Positions 15,954 through 23,296 of a DNA stretch of 38,074 bases are shown in pieces; the first letter of the stretch is position 1; every line of letters starts with the position of its first letter. Source of the DNA: Clostridium sp. CAG:465 (GTDB taxonomy: Bacteria; Bacillota; Clostridia; TANB77; CAG-465). The notes beneath the pieces are model-generated. The model did no database searches. It was not told where the DNA came from and saw only the letters and a program-made list of their open reading frames with translations. Both the position numbers and the translations under genes were made by a program. Location of the stretch: assembly GCA_000433755.1 (NCBI GenBank), contig FR891242.1, forward strand, positions 1 through 38,074, read 5' to 3'.

Positions 15954-16751
15954 TTAATTAGAAATATTTGATAAATCAACCTTACCAAATTGATCTGATT
16001 TTGTAATGTTAATATCTGAAAAAAGGTAATCTTGATTTAGCGAAACCTCTTTTAACTTACTAAGCTCTAGCATTCCAAGGAAAGCAGTTGCAACTTCTAT
16101 ATTACTACAGCTATCAGGGTTAAATACATTATTAAATACCATATTATCATTTTGATCCAAATAATTTACTATTTGTTTTACTTTATCTTGAACTGTAATT
16201 TTTTCATAAATTGCAAGTTTTTCTATTTCCTTTGCTTTACGGTTGATTTTATTTGCATTTCTGGTTAGTATACCTGTATATATATTAAATATCTGATCTT
16301 TTTTAAAATTATCACCAGTATATTTTACTTTACTTTTAAATTTTATCTTTTCAAATGGTTTAGAAAATGATCCAAAATTATTAGAATACATCTCACTTAT
16401 TGTACCAGATATTTCTTTATATTTTTTGTACTGAATAATTCTATTTATCATTTCCTCTTCTGTAATATGTTCTTCATCATCCTCTTCTGGCTCTAATTCT
16501 GGAAGTAATTTTCTTGCCTTTATATCAAGAAGCGTTGAGGCCATTACTATAAAAGAACTGGCTATATCAATATTTTTTTCAGTCATATCATGTAAATATT
16601 CTATATATTTATCTGTAAGCTCACTCAAAGAAATATCAAATATATTCATTTTATTTTTAGTTATAAGGAAAAGTAATAAATCTAAAGGTCCTTCAAAATT
16701 CTTTATAACCAAATTATATTTTTCTGTATCATTATTTAAAACTTTTTGCAT
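15954..16751 (-). CDS. scpA: segregation and condensation protein A
   Basis: Kleisin subunit of the Smc-ScpAB condensin complex, which bridges Smc heads and aids chromosome segregation. The 265-residue sequence begins with the family signature FEGPLDLLLFLI, followed by the N-terminal helical domain. A middle acidic stretch (ELEPEEDDEEHI) and the C-terminal winged-helix region follow. The ATG has AGGAG. It is last gene of the recA operon, 9 nt after deoD. scpB, normally the next gene, is absent here and must be elsewhere. Confidence 0.93.
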   Translation of the reverse strand: MQKVLNNDTEKYNLVIKNFEGPLDLLLFLITKNKMNIFDISLSELTDKYIEYLHDMTEKNIDIASSFIVMASTLLDIKARKLLPELEPEEDDEEHITEEEMINRIIQYKKYKEISGTISEMYSNNFGSFSKPFEKIKFKSKVKYTGDNFKKDQIFNIYTGILTRNANKINRKAKEIEKLAIYEKITVQDKVKQIVNYLDQNDNMVFNNVFNPDSCSNIEVATAFLGMLELSKLKEVSLNQDYLFSDINITKSDQFGKVDLSNISN

Positions 16752-16760
16752 TATATTCTC

Positions 16761-17510
16761 CTATTTTTCACATTCATATGCTAAATCTAAAGCTATTCTT
16801 ATCATTTTATCAAGTCCTTTTTCTCTTTCATTAGATGATATTTGCTCACCTGAAATAGGGTTGTCTGATACTGTATATATTGCGATTGCATTTTTTCCAC
16901 TTACTTTAGCATTTGCATAAAGAGCCAAAGTTTCCATCTCTACACCTATGATATCTTTTTTTGAACGTTCTATTAGAATTTCTCTAGATGAATAAAAAAC
17001 ATCAGATGTAAATACTTCACCATATTTTAAATTTAAATTATTTTTTCTATCAATTTCTAATAATTTTTCCAATAATACATTGGAACACTCTGGAAAAATT
17101 GTATCTTCAATACCACAAGAAATTAAATAATTAGAATTGCTATCTATTGTTTTTGCAACAATTATATCTCTTACATTTACTTCATTTGTAATTTTACTAG
17201 CCTCATTATTTGCAAGTGAACCAGCACTTCCTATTTTAATTATGTTTTCTACTCCATATCCTTCAAAAAGTTCTTTTGAATATATTCCCATAGAAGGAAC
17301 TCCCATTCCACTTCCTTGAACAGATATTTTTAATCCTTTATACTCACCTGTAAATCCAAACATATTTCTTACTCTATTATAGCAGTGTACATTTTCCAAG
17401 TAAGTATCTGCTATATATTTAGCTCTTAATGGATCACCAGGCATTAACACTGTGCTCGCTATTTCACCAAATTTTGCTTCATTATGAACTGTTGGAACAT
17501 CTATCTTCAT
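16761..17510 (-). CDS. deoD: purine-nucleoside phosphorylase DeoD-type
   Basis: Phosphorolysis of purine (deoxy)nucleosides to base and (deoxy)ribose-1-phosphate, for salvage. The 249-residue length suits the hexameric DeoD class. Family motifs include VPTVHNEA, VLMPGDPLRAKYIA, GSGMGVPSMGIYSKEL, KIGSAGSL and GVEMETLALYANA. Its start codon overlaps the recX stop (TAATG), showing coupled translation. Being in an SOS-type operon is unusual and might link nucleotide salvage with DNA damage. Confidence 0.95.
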   Translation of the reverse strand: MKIDVPTVHNEAKFGEIASTVLMPGDPLRAKYIADTYLENVHCYNRVRNMFGFTGEYKGLKISVQGSGMGVPSMGIYSKELFEGYGVENIIKIGSAGSLANNEASKITNEVNVRDIIVAKTIDSNSNYLISCGIEDTIFPECSNVLLEKLLEIDRKNNLNLKYGEVFTSDVFYSSREILIERSKKDIIGVEMETLALYANAKVSGKNAIAIYTVSDNPISGEQISSNEREKGLDKMIRIALDLAYECEK

Positions 17511-17926
17511 TACAAATCCTCCTCATACAATTTTAATCCTCTCCTATATAAATATTGTTTTATTTTTATAGGGTCCATATTTTTACATTTTGTAGAAAGT
17601 AATTTCTCAGTTATTTTTTTTTCGTAATCTGTATCATATAGAAATGATATTTTCTCTTCAATTATATCTTTTTTTATTCCCTTTTGCAATAGTTTTTGTT
17701 TTATTTCAAAAATAGAATAATTTAGAAGTCTTGTACATTGCCTAATATATGACCCGGCATAATCATTATCATCAAGATAGCCTATATTCAAAAGATAGGA
17801 TATAACCTTATCAATTATATCTTGGTTATATCCTAATCTATTTAATTTCTGTTTTACTTCATATATTGTTTTTTTGGAAATTCCTATGTATTTTATAGCT
17901 TTTTGCTTTGCTTCTTCAAAATTCAT
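17510..17926 (-). CDS. recX: RecA regulator RecX
   Basis: Small helical-repeat protein that binds and modulates RecA filaments. The 138-residue sequence has the RecX three-helix repeats: SKKTIYEVKQKLNRLGY, NDNDYAGSYIRQ-type motif (DDNDYAGSYIRQ) and EIKQKLLQKGI. Start overlaps the recA stop (TAATG) and stop overlaps the deoD start, so all three are translationally coupled. Length is on the short side for the family but complete. Confidence 0.9.
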   Translation of the reverse strand: MNFEEAKQKAIKYIGISKKTIYEVKQKLNRLGYNQDIIDKVISYLLNIGYLDDNDYAGSYIRQCTRLLNYSIFEIKQKLLQKGIKKDIIEEKISFLYDTDYEKKITEKLLSTKCKNMDPIKIKQYLYRRGLKLYEEDL

Positions 17927-18975
17927 TATTCTTCTCCATCTTCATCTTTTTTACCATCAACTTCTTTTCCCATGCTATTTTCAAATGCTAAATTAAAGTT
18001 TGATTTTACTTTAGCTTCTATTTCATTCATAATTTCAGGATTATCTTTTAAGAATTGTTTTGCATTTTCTCTTCCTTGTCCAATTTTTTGACCATTATAT
18101 GCATACCAAGCACCACTTTTATCTACTATATTTAAATCTGCTGCTGTATCCAAAACACATCCTTCATTAGATATTCCTTCTCCATAAATTATATCAAATT
18201 CTGCTTCTCTAAATGGAGGTGCTACTTTATTTTTAACAACTTTTACTTTTGTTCTATTTCCTTTAAATTCTCCATTTTGTTTTATAGCTTCTTGCTTTCT
18301 TACTTCAAGTCTTACAGAAGAATAAAATTTCAAAGCTCTACCACCTGGAGTCGTTTCTGGATTTCCAAACATAATACCAACTTTTTCACGTAATTGGTTT
18401 ATAAATATTGCAACTGTCTTTGATTTATTAAGCACACCTGTAAGTTTTCTTAAAGCTTGTGACATAAGTCTAGCTTGAAGACCTACATGTGAATCTCCCA
18501 TTTCGCCATCAATTTCGGCTTTTGGAACAAGTGCCGCAACAGAGTCAATTGTTACTATATCTACTGCTCCACTTCTAATAAGTTGTTCTGTAATTTCAAG
18601 TGCTTGTTCACCTGTATCAGGTTGGGCAACAATTAAATTATCTACATCTACACCCAAATTTCTGGCATAAACAGGATCTAAAGCATGTTCAGCATCAATA
18701 AATGCAGCAATTCCTCCCTGTTTTTGGGCTTCTGCAATTGCATGAAGCGCAACTGTTGTTTTACCTGAAGATTCAGGTCCATATATTTCAATAACTCTTC
18801 CTCTAGGAAAACCTCCTACACCTAAAGCAATGTCTAAACTTAATGCACCACTTGGAATTACATCAACATTTACATTACTTAATTCACCTAATTTCATAAC
18901 AGAACCTTTTCCAAAGTTCTTTTCTATTTGAGCCATTGCTATGTCTAATGCTTTTTTTCTTTCTTCTGATATCAT
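17926..18975 (-). CDS. recA: recombinase RecA
   Basis: Forms filaments on single-stranded DNA, drives strand exchange and triggers LexA self-cleavage. The 349-residue product has Walker A GPESSGKT (66-73), the central ATPase core with GDSHVGLQARLMSQALRKL and FINQLREKVG, and an acidic C-terminal tail ending KKDEDGEE. The ATG has AGGAGGAAG. Expression is SOS-controlled by the LexA box and promoter just upstream. It leads a recA-recX-deoD-scpA operon. Confidence 0.99.
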   Translation of the reverse strand: MISEERKKALDIAMAQIEKNFGKGSVMKLGELSNVNVDVIPSGALSLDIALGVGGFPRGRVIEIYGPESSGKTTVALHAIAEAQKQGGIAAFIDAEHALDPVYARNLGVDVDNLIVAQPDTGEQALEITEQLIRSGAVDIVTIDSVAALVPKAEIDGEMGDSHVGLQARLMSQALRKLTGVLNKSKTVAIFINQLREKVGIMFGNPETTPGGRALKFYSSVRLEVRKQEAIKQNGEFKGNRTKVKVVKNKVAPPFREAEFDIIYGEGISNEGCVLDTAADLNIVDKSGAWYAYNGQKIGQGRENAKQFLKDNPEIMNEIEAKVKSNFNLAFENSMGKEVDGKKDEDGEE

Positions 18976-19009
18976 ATTTCTTCCTCCTATAATACATAAA
19001 CTACAATTA

Positions 19010-19023
19010 TAAACGTTTGTTCG
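19010..19023. promoter_or_regulatory. LexA (SOS) box of the recA operon
   Basis: On the minus strand CGAACAAACGTTTA, which matches the Gram-positive consensus CGAACRNRYGTTYG at 13 of 14 positions. It lies directly past the -10 box, covering the transcript start. Confidence 0.9.
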
Positions 19024-19030
19024 TAACTGA

Positions 19031-19059
19031 ATTATATCATTAGGTTACAACTTTGTCAA
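19031..19059 (-). promoter_or_regulatory. sigma-A promoter of recA
   Basis: Minus strand TTGACA (19059-19054), 17-bp spacer, TATAAT (19036-19031) with extended TGA: a full consensus promoter, held in check by the LexA box. Confidence 0.9.
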
Positions 19060-19075
19060 TATATAATTTTAATTT

Positions 19076-20698
19076 TTATAATATTTCTTCTGTTTCTACA
19101 TTTGCTAATAATTGTTCTATTTTAGGTTTTATTATGCTAATTCCTTCTTCTGGTACAGCAAAATAACTTCCTTGAACATATTTTGCTCCAAGTTTTTTTA
19201 CTACATATAATTTTTCTTTTGTATCTATACCACCAACTACAATCTTTGTGTTTGATGAAATAGAGTAAGTTATTAAATCAGATAAAAATCTTTGCTTTTC
19301 GATATCATTTTCTATATCTTTTATTAAAGACTCATCTGGTATAATAAAGTCTGGCTTTAATATATTTAAATCTTCAATTTTTAGTGAGCCTATTCCAAAA
19401 TTATTTAATGCTACACTTCCTCTATTTTTATGAATTGTTTCTATTGTTTCTTGAATAAATGCAACATCTTTTTTCTCATAATTAATAAATTTGATTACAA
19501 TTTTTTGTTTTGCCATATTATCATAAAGTCTTGGTTTGTTTATATATTTTGAATAACTATTTAAATCAGAAATAATAAATATGCAATTAGATTCCTTATT
19601 TGAAATACTTTCAAATTTTTCCATTCTATCTATAAGCAATACTTGTTGAACTTTATCATAAAGCTCCATATCCCTTGCATGATGAAAAAGTTCTAACATA
19701 TTAACCTTTTTAGATGATTTTATTTTAGTAGTTACCTCATATCCAAAAACATTCTTTTTAGAAATATCAATAATTGGTTGATACATTGATATTATATCTT
19801 TTCTAAGAATAATATTTTCAATTATTCTATCCATTTCTACAACACTTATTTCATCACTTTGCACAGTAGATGTTATAGACTGACTATTTTCAGTATTAGT
19901 TTCATTTTTCTGTTCTTCACCTATATTATCACTTTTATTGTAAGTAAAAAATGTATTTATAAACTCTAAGTATTTAGCTTTTACCAGTTTATATTTATTA
20001 TATACATCAACATTTTTTGCTCTTGCATCTGCATCCTTTACCTCTAACAACAAGTAAAATAATTCTTTATTATTATTTAGTTCTGATGCTAAAAATTTCA
20101 TATTATCATACGTTATTTCGCCTTCATTTAAGAACCTATCATGATATTTTATTAAAGTTAAAATTATTTTCTTTTCTTCTTCTGTAAAATAAAATCTATC
20201 TAATATTCCAGCTGCAAGTTCAACTGATTTATCATCGTGACCTGCGAAACTATCTGTTCCATCTTCATTAATTTTTTTTACATATGGCTTTCCAATATCA
20301 TGAAATAACATAGTCCATTTTAATAATTTAAGTTGCCAATCTCCTAATGGAATTTGTTGTGAAGTTCCAACGGTTTCAATAGTGTGTAATATATGCTTAA
20401 AAACTCCATACTTATGATATTCTGAATTTTGTTGACAATTAATTACATTCTCACCAAATTCATTTTTTTCATAAAATTCAGGAAAGTGCTTTAAAAAGAT
20501 CTTGTCCTGACTTATCTTAGTCAAAATAAAGCATACATTATCTTCTAGTAATATATTTGTATATATATTTGTAAGTTGTTGCACATCATTATCATACATA
20601 TATAATTGAGATATCATTTTTTTTATTCTTGCTGTTTCCTTTATATCCATTAAATCCTGCGCAATATTATCTGTATTTGTGAATTCAAATTCATCCAT
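19076..20698 (-). CDS. HD-domain protein with degenerate EAL domain
   Basis: A 540-residue soluble protein. Residues about 95-190 are an HD phosphohydrolase domain like that of CCA-adding enzymes: FKHILHTIETV, LFHDIGKP (His133, Asp134), GHDDKS and KYHDRF. A Ser/Thr/Glu-rich linker spans about 255-285. Residues about 300-540 are an EAL-like domain: MYQPIIDISKKNVFGYEVT, ALNNFGIGSLK and VVGGIDT, then QGSYFAVP. Key EAL residues are altered: the DD pair of DDFG is NN (432-433), the lysine of the KID motif is Ile (IIPD, 452-455) and the late Glu is Asp (492). Cyclic-di-GMP hydrolysis is therefore unlikely. It may bind a nucleotide or a partner, with the HD domain as the active part. The start has AGAGG. 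Confidence 0.82.
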   Translation of the reverse strand: MDEFEFTNTDNIAQDLMDIKETARIKKMISQLYMYDNDVQQLTNIYTNILLEDNVCFILTKISQDKIFLKHFPEFYEKNEFGENVINCQQNSEYHKYGVFKHILHTIETVGTSQQIPLGDWQLKLLKWTMLFHDIGKPYVKKINEDGTDSFAGHDDKSVELAAGILDRFYFTEEEKKIILTLIKYHDRFLNEGEITYDNMKFLASELNNNKELFYLLLEVKDADARAKNVDVYNKYKLVKAKYLEFINTFFTYNKSDNIGEEQKNETNTENSQSITSTVQSDEISVVEMDRIIENIILRKDIISMYQPIIDISKKNVFGYEVTTKIKSSKKVNMLELFHHARDMELYDKVQQVLLIDRMEKFESISNKESNCIFIISDLNSYSKYINKPRLYDNMAKQKIVIKFINYEKKDVAFIQETIETIHKNRGSVALNNFGIGSLKIEDLNILKPDFIIPDESLIKDIENDIEKQRFLSDLITYSISSNTKIVVGGIDTKEKLYVVKKLGAKYVQGSYFAVPEEGISIIKPKIEQLLANVETEEIL

Positions 20699-20742
20699 TG
20701 TATCAATCCTCTCTTATAAATACCTTTTTATTATTCACTATA

Positions 20743-20771
20743 ATAATACAATAAATACAATCTTTTTTCAA
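20743..20771 (-). promoter_or_regulatory. sigma-A promoter of the HD/EAL gene
   Basis: Minus strand TTGAAA (20771-20766), 17-bp spacer, TATTAT (20748-20743), about 40 nt upstream of the start codon. Confidence 0.5.
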
Positions 20772-20835
20772 TAGTTTATTTTGTGATTTTTTAGTTATAA
20801 ATATTTGCATAATTTAAGTTTTTTTACATAATTTA

Positions 20836-20864
20836 TTGACTTTTAAGATATTATTATGTATAAT
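20836..20864 (+). promoter_or_regulatory. sigma-A promoter of rplM-rpsI
   Basis: TTGACT (20836-20841), 17-bp spacer, TATAAT (20859-20864). The L13 leader begins just after the expected transcript start. Confidence 0.8.
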
Positions 20865-20870
20865 ATATGG

Positions 20871-20938
20871 GTATCATGTAATAAGCATAACTAAACCCCG
20901 GAAAGTTTAGCTTATTATTTAAAAATTAGGAGGAAATT
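20871..20938 (+). ncRNA. ribosomal protein L13 leader
   Basis: The rplM 5' leader folds into a bipartite hairpin. The outer stem is 20879-20885 with 20911-20917. A 5-nt bulge (20886-20890) follows on the 5' side. The inner stem is CTAAAC (20891-20896) with GTTTAG (20905-20910), capped by a C/G/A-rich loop. Position and shape fit the L13 leader of low-GC Gram-positives, through which ribosomal protein controls its own operon. Confidence 0.75.
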
Positions 20939-20942
20939 CGAA

Positions 20943-21377
20943 ATGAATAATACTACACATAGCGTAAAAGCTAAAGAAATAGAAAGAAAATGGTATGTAA
21001 TTGATGCAGCTGATAAACCTCTTGGAAGAGTGGCTACAGAAGTTGCAAGATTATTAAAAGGAAAACATAAACCAACTTATTCAACACATATGGATTGTGG
21101 AGATTTTGTAATTGTTATAAACTCTGATAAAATTGTTTTAACAGGAAATAAATTAAATGATAAATATTATAGACATCATTCAGGATATATGACTGGACTT
21201 AAAGAAATTAGTTACAAAGACTTAATGGCAAAAAGTTCTGATAAAGCATTAACTTTAGCTGTTAAAGGAATGCTTCCAAAAAATAGTCTTGGTAGATCTA
21301 TGATAACAAAATTAAAAATATATAAAGGTAGCGAGCATAATAACCAAGCTCAAAAACCTGAAATATGGGAATTTTAG
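20943..21377 (+). CDS. rplM: 50S ribosomal protein L13
   Basis: Large-subunit protein that binds 23S rRNA early in assembly. The 144-residue sequence has RKWYVIDAADKPLGRVATEV, HMDCGDFVIVINSDK and the late VKGMLPKNSLGRSM motif of the family. The ATG follows AGGAGG. It is first gene of rplM-rpsI, the standard pair, behind its L13 leader. Confidence 0.99.
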   Translation: MNNTTHSVKAKEIERKWYVIDAADKPLGRVATEVARLLKGKHKPTYSTHMDCGDFVIVINSDKIVLTGNKLNDKYYRHHSGYMTGLKEISYKDLMAKSSDKALTLAVKGMLPKNSLGRSMITKLKIYKGSEHNNQAQKPEIWEF

Positions 21378-21392
21378 TAGGAGGATATAAAA

Positions 21393-21788
21393 ATGTCAAA
21401 AAAAGAATATATATACGCAACAGGAAAAAGAAAATCATCTATTGCTAGAGTAAATATAATTCCAGGAACTGGTAAAATAACAGTAAACGGAAAAGATATG
21501 AATGAAGTTTATACTCTTGATACTTTAAAAGCTATTGTATTAAAACCTTTTAAAGTAGTAGATATGATTGAAAAATATGATGTTGAAGCTAACGTTCATG
21601 GTGGCGGATTTGCAGGTCAAGCTGGAGCTATTGCTCATGGTATTGCTAAAGCACTAGCAACAACTGATCCAGAAGTTCGTACAACATTAAAAAGAAACGG
21701 ATTACTTACAAGAGATTCAAGAGTTAAAGAAAGAAGAAAATATGGTCTTAAAAAAGCAAGAAAAGCACCACAATTTTCAAAGAGATAA
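21393..21788 (+). CDS. rpsI: 30S ribosomal protein S9
   Basis: Small-subunit protein whose basic C-terminal tail reaches the P-site tRNA. The 131-residue sequence has ATGKRKSSIARV, GGGFAGQAGAIAHGIAKAL and the conserved end ending QFSKR. AGGAGG precedes the ATG, 15 nt after rplM. A strong terminator follows. Confidence 0.99.
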   Translation: MSKKEYIYATGKRKSSIARVNIIPGTGKITVNGKDMNEVYTLDTLKAIVLKPFKVVDMIEKYDVEANVHGGGFAGQAGAIAHGIAKALATTDPEVRTTLKRNGLLTRDSRVKERRKYGLKKARKAPQFSKR

Positions 21789-21814
21789 TATTTTTAAATT
21801 GCATAAATTTATTA

Positions 21815-21858
21815 AAATCCTACAACCAAACACGGTTGTAGGATTTGTTTTATTTTTA
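21815..21858 (+). terminator. terminator of rplM-rpsI
   Basis: A 13-bp perfect stem (21815-21827 with 21834-21846, 6-nt loop) followed by a T-rich run. Confidence 0.9.
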
Positions 21859-21894
21859 AGTTTTATAAAACTGATTAAAATCGAGTAAAAATTT

Positions 21895-21923
21895 TTGTGA
21901 TAACTAACAAATTAATTTATAAT
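21895..21923 (+). promoter_or_regulatory. candidate promoter of a short orphan transcript
   Basis: TTGTGA (21895-21900), 17-bp spacer, TATAAT (21918-21923). No plus-strand gene follows before the terminator at 22006. Confidence 0.35.
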
Positions 21924-21929
21924 AAGACA

Positions 21930-22035
21930 CTACAGTATTCTTGTATTATTTATTGCCTATTTACATTTAATACGTGATAATAACCAAAAGATACATTATA
22001 TTGCCGATAGTAAGAGAAATCTTACTATCTTTTTT
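21930..22035 (+). ncRNA. candidate small RNA of about 105 nt
   Basis: The span between the candidate promoter at 21895-21923 and the intrinsic terminator at 22006-22035 has no open frame with a ribosome site. It may be a small RNA. Alternatively the terminator may be a remnant or a second stop for rplM-rpsI readthrough. Confidence 0.25.
22006..22035 (+). terminator. orphan intrinsic terminator
   Basis: A 9-bp perfect stem (22006-22014 with 22021-22029, 6-nt loop) followed by six T on the plus strand, with no obvious upstream gene since the rpsI terminator. Confidence 0.75.
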
Positions 22036-22052
22036 ACAACTAAAGAACAGAA

Positions 22053-22193
22053 CTAAGTCTGCCCTAATTTATTTTGTAATTCATCTATTTTTTGACTTAA
22101 ACTTATTACTTTTTTACTACTTAATTTATTATTTAGTACAAATTCATTAATTTCTTTTTTATTAAACAATAGTAATATATTATATTTCTTAAT
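22053..22193 (-). CDS. Spo0E-like aspartyl-phosphate phosphatase (non-standard start)
   Basis: A 46-residue frame ending in NKLSSKKVISLSQKIDEL. This is the Spo0E-family pattern: two short helices with the signature SQxxD (here SQKID). Spo0E-like peptides dephosphorylate the sporulation regulator Spo0A-P or related response regulators. AGGAG (22205-22201) sits 7 nt before an ATT codon at 22193, exactly where a start is expected, and no ATG, GTG or TTG lies nearby in frame. Either ATT is used as a rare start or an original ATG has mutated and the gene is silenced. It is divergent from the PemK-like gene. Confidence 0.6.
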   Translation of the reverse strand: MKKYNILLLFNKKEINEFVLNNKLSSKKVISLSQKIDELQNKLGQT

Positions 22194-22242
22194 TTTATCA
22201 CTCCTTAATATAGTAGACCTATTATAATTTATTTTTATATTA

Positions 22243-22271
22243 TTGTGTTTTTGAATATACAGTGTTATAAT
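22243..22271 (+). promoter_or_regulatory. sigma-A promoter of the PemK-like gene
   Basis: TTGTGT (22243-22248), 17-bp spacer, TATAAT (22266-22271) with extended TGT. Confidence 0.5.
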
Positions 22272-22298
22272 AGATACAATAAAATTTAGGTGATAAAT

Positions 22299-23045
22299 AT
22301 GAGAGGTTTACAAGTTCATTTTAAAAATGTTTATACAACAAAATCAAATAAGAACATTTTAATTATATATAATATATCTGCAAAACATTTTATAGGAATA
22401 GAAATAGTTAAGGAAAAAGAAAAAAATTTAAATTATTTGAGCTCTATAAATTTTTATTATAATATAGAAAATATTAAAGAATATAAATATAATGATTTTA
22501 TAAATGCCTTATACATAAAGGGAAAAACTGTAACAATTAAAGATGCTGAGTTTAAAAGAATATCCAGGGAAATAAAAGATTATTACATAAAAACTATATC
22601 TGAAAAAACATCTAAAAACACAATCGATAATCTAATATTTGATAAATGGATGAATGACAAATATGATTTAAACAATAATGACTCTGGTTATTTGGATTTT
22701 AAATTTATTAGGCCAAGAGCAATATATTGGATTAATTTTGGATATGGAGTTGGTTCTGAACTCAGAAAATTAAGGCCTGCCATTTTATGGAGGCATACTG
22801 CAGATAAAAAAATTTGTACTTTTATACCATTAAGCACAAAGTGTCACGATGATATAAAATATTTCCATTATGACCTGACTTGTTTAAATAACTCAACAGT
22901 CAAAATAGAATGCATGGAAAATTTAAGTTATAAGAGAATTGTTGAGGTTTATTATAAAGAAGGTAAACCTTGCTATATAAATAATAAAGATTTTAGTGAA
23001 ATAAATCAAAGAATTCAAAATTATTATGTTTACCAAAAAGAATAA
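22299..23045 (+). CDS. PemK/MazF-like protein with two related domains
   Basis: A 248-residue protein. Residues about 138-216 resemble the PemK/MazF endoribonuclease barrel: RAIYWINFGYGVGSELRKLRPAI fits the family's opening strand, G-x-E and RP motif, followed by TFIPLST. The N-terminal half looks like a degenerate copy: NILIIYNISAKHFIGIEIV lines up with the RPAI...FIPLST part. Each half ends with the same helix pattern, IxxxxFxxIxxxIxxYY (about residues 80-97 and 227-244). No antitoxin gene adjoins it. It may be a toxin relative, a regulator, or a phage-derived protein. The ATG at 22299 follows AGGTG. Strongly AT-rich, as are its surroundings. Confidence 0.65.
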   Translation: MRGLQVHFKNVYTTKSNKNILIIYNISAKHFIGIEIVKEKEKNLNYLSSINFYYNIENIKEYKYNDFINALYIKGKTVTIKDAEFKRISREIKDYYIKTISEKTSKNTIDNLIFDKWMNDKYDLNNNDSGYLDFKFIRPRAIYWINFGYGVGSELRKLRPAILWRHTADKKICTFIPLSTKCHDDIKYFHYDLTCLNNSTVKIECMENLSYKRIVEVYYKEGKPCYINNKDFSEINQRIQNYYVYQKE

Positions 23046-23053
23046 AAAAAGTA

Positions 23054-23085
23054 TTGACTTTATAAAAAATATAGTGTATACTATA
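23054..23085 (+). promoter_or_regulatory. promoter with operator-like inverted repeat
   Basis: TTGACT (23054-23059), 17-bp spacer, TATACT (23077-23082). An inverted repeat TATAGT-gtat-ACTATA (23070-23085) covers the -10 box, so a repressor could block it. Confidence 0.5.
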
Positions 23086-23088
23086 AGT

Positions 23089-23160
23089 ACATTAGATTAA
23101 CATGCACAACGTGCAGTATAATTGTTTTCAGAAAAAGCTGGTATTTTCCAGCTTTTTCTG
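23089..23160 (+). ncRNA. candidate small RNA of about 70 nt
   Basis: Starts at the promoter at 23054-23082 and ends at the strong hairpin 23129-23160. It holds a second small hairpin, TGCAC-aac-GTGCA (23103-23115), and no open frame with a ribosome site. It could be a regulatory RNA; alternatively it is just a leader with a terminator. Confidence 0.35.
23129..23160. terminator. bidirectional terminator
   Basis: A 13-bp perfect stem (23129-23141 with 23148-23160) whose AAAAA/TTTTT flanks let it end transcripts from both sides: the PemK-like gene or small RNA on the plus strand, and csoR-copA-tcdA on the minus strand. Confidence 0.75.
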
Positions 23161-23296
23161 CATATAATACTACTACATTTGATTAATTAAATTTTTGTTC
23201 AATTAATTGAATTTCAGAAGAGATATTTTCTCTTCTGCTTTTGTTCACTATTTTCAATAATCTCACTTAATTTTTCTTAAAACTCTTCTATACCAT

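Noticed and set aside
22299..23045. A toxin-antitoxin locus
   Set aside because: No small antitoxin gene precedes or follows the PemK-like protein; the divergent small gene resembles Spo0E instead.
23198..23211. Perfect 14-bp AT palindrome and neighbouring hairpin (23215-23237) as a recombination or attachment site
   Set aside because: No integrase, duplicated flank or partner site is visible; short AT palindromes are expected by chance at this composition.
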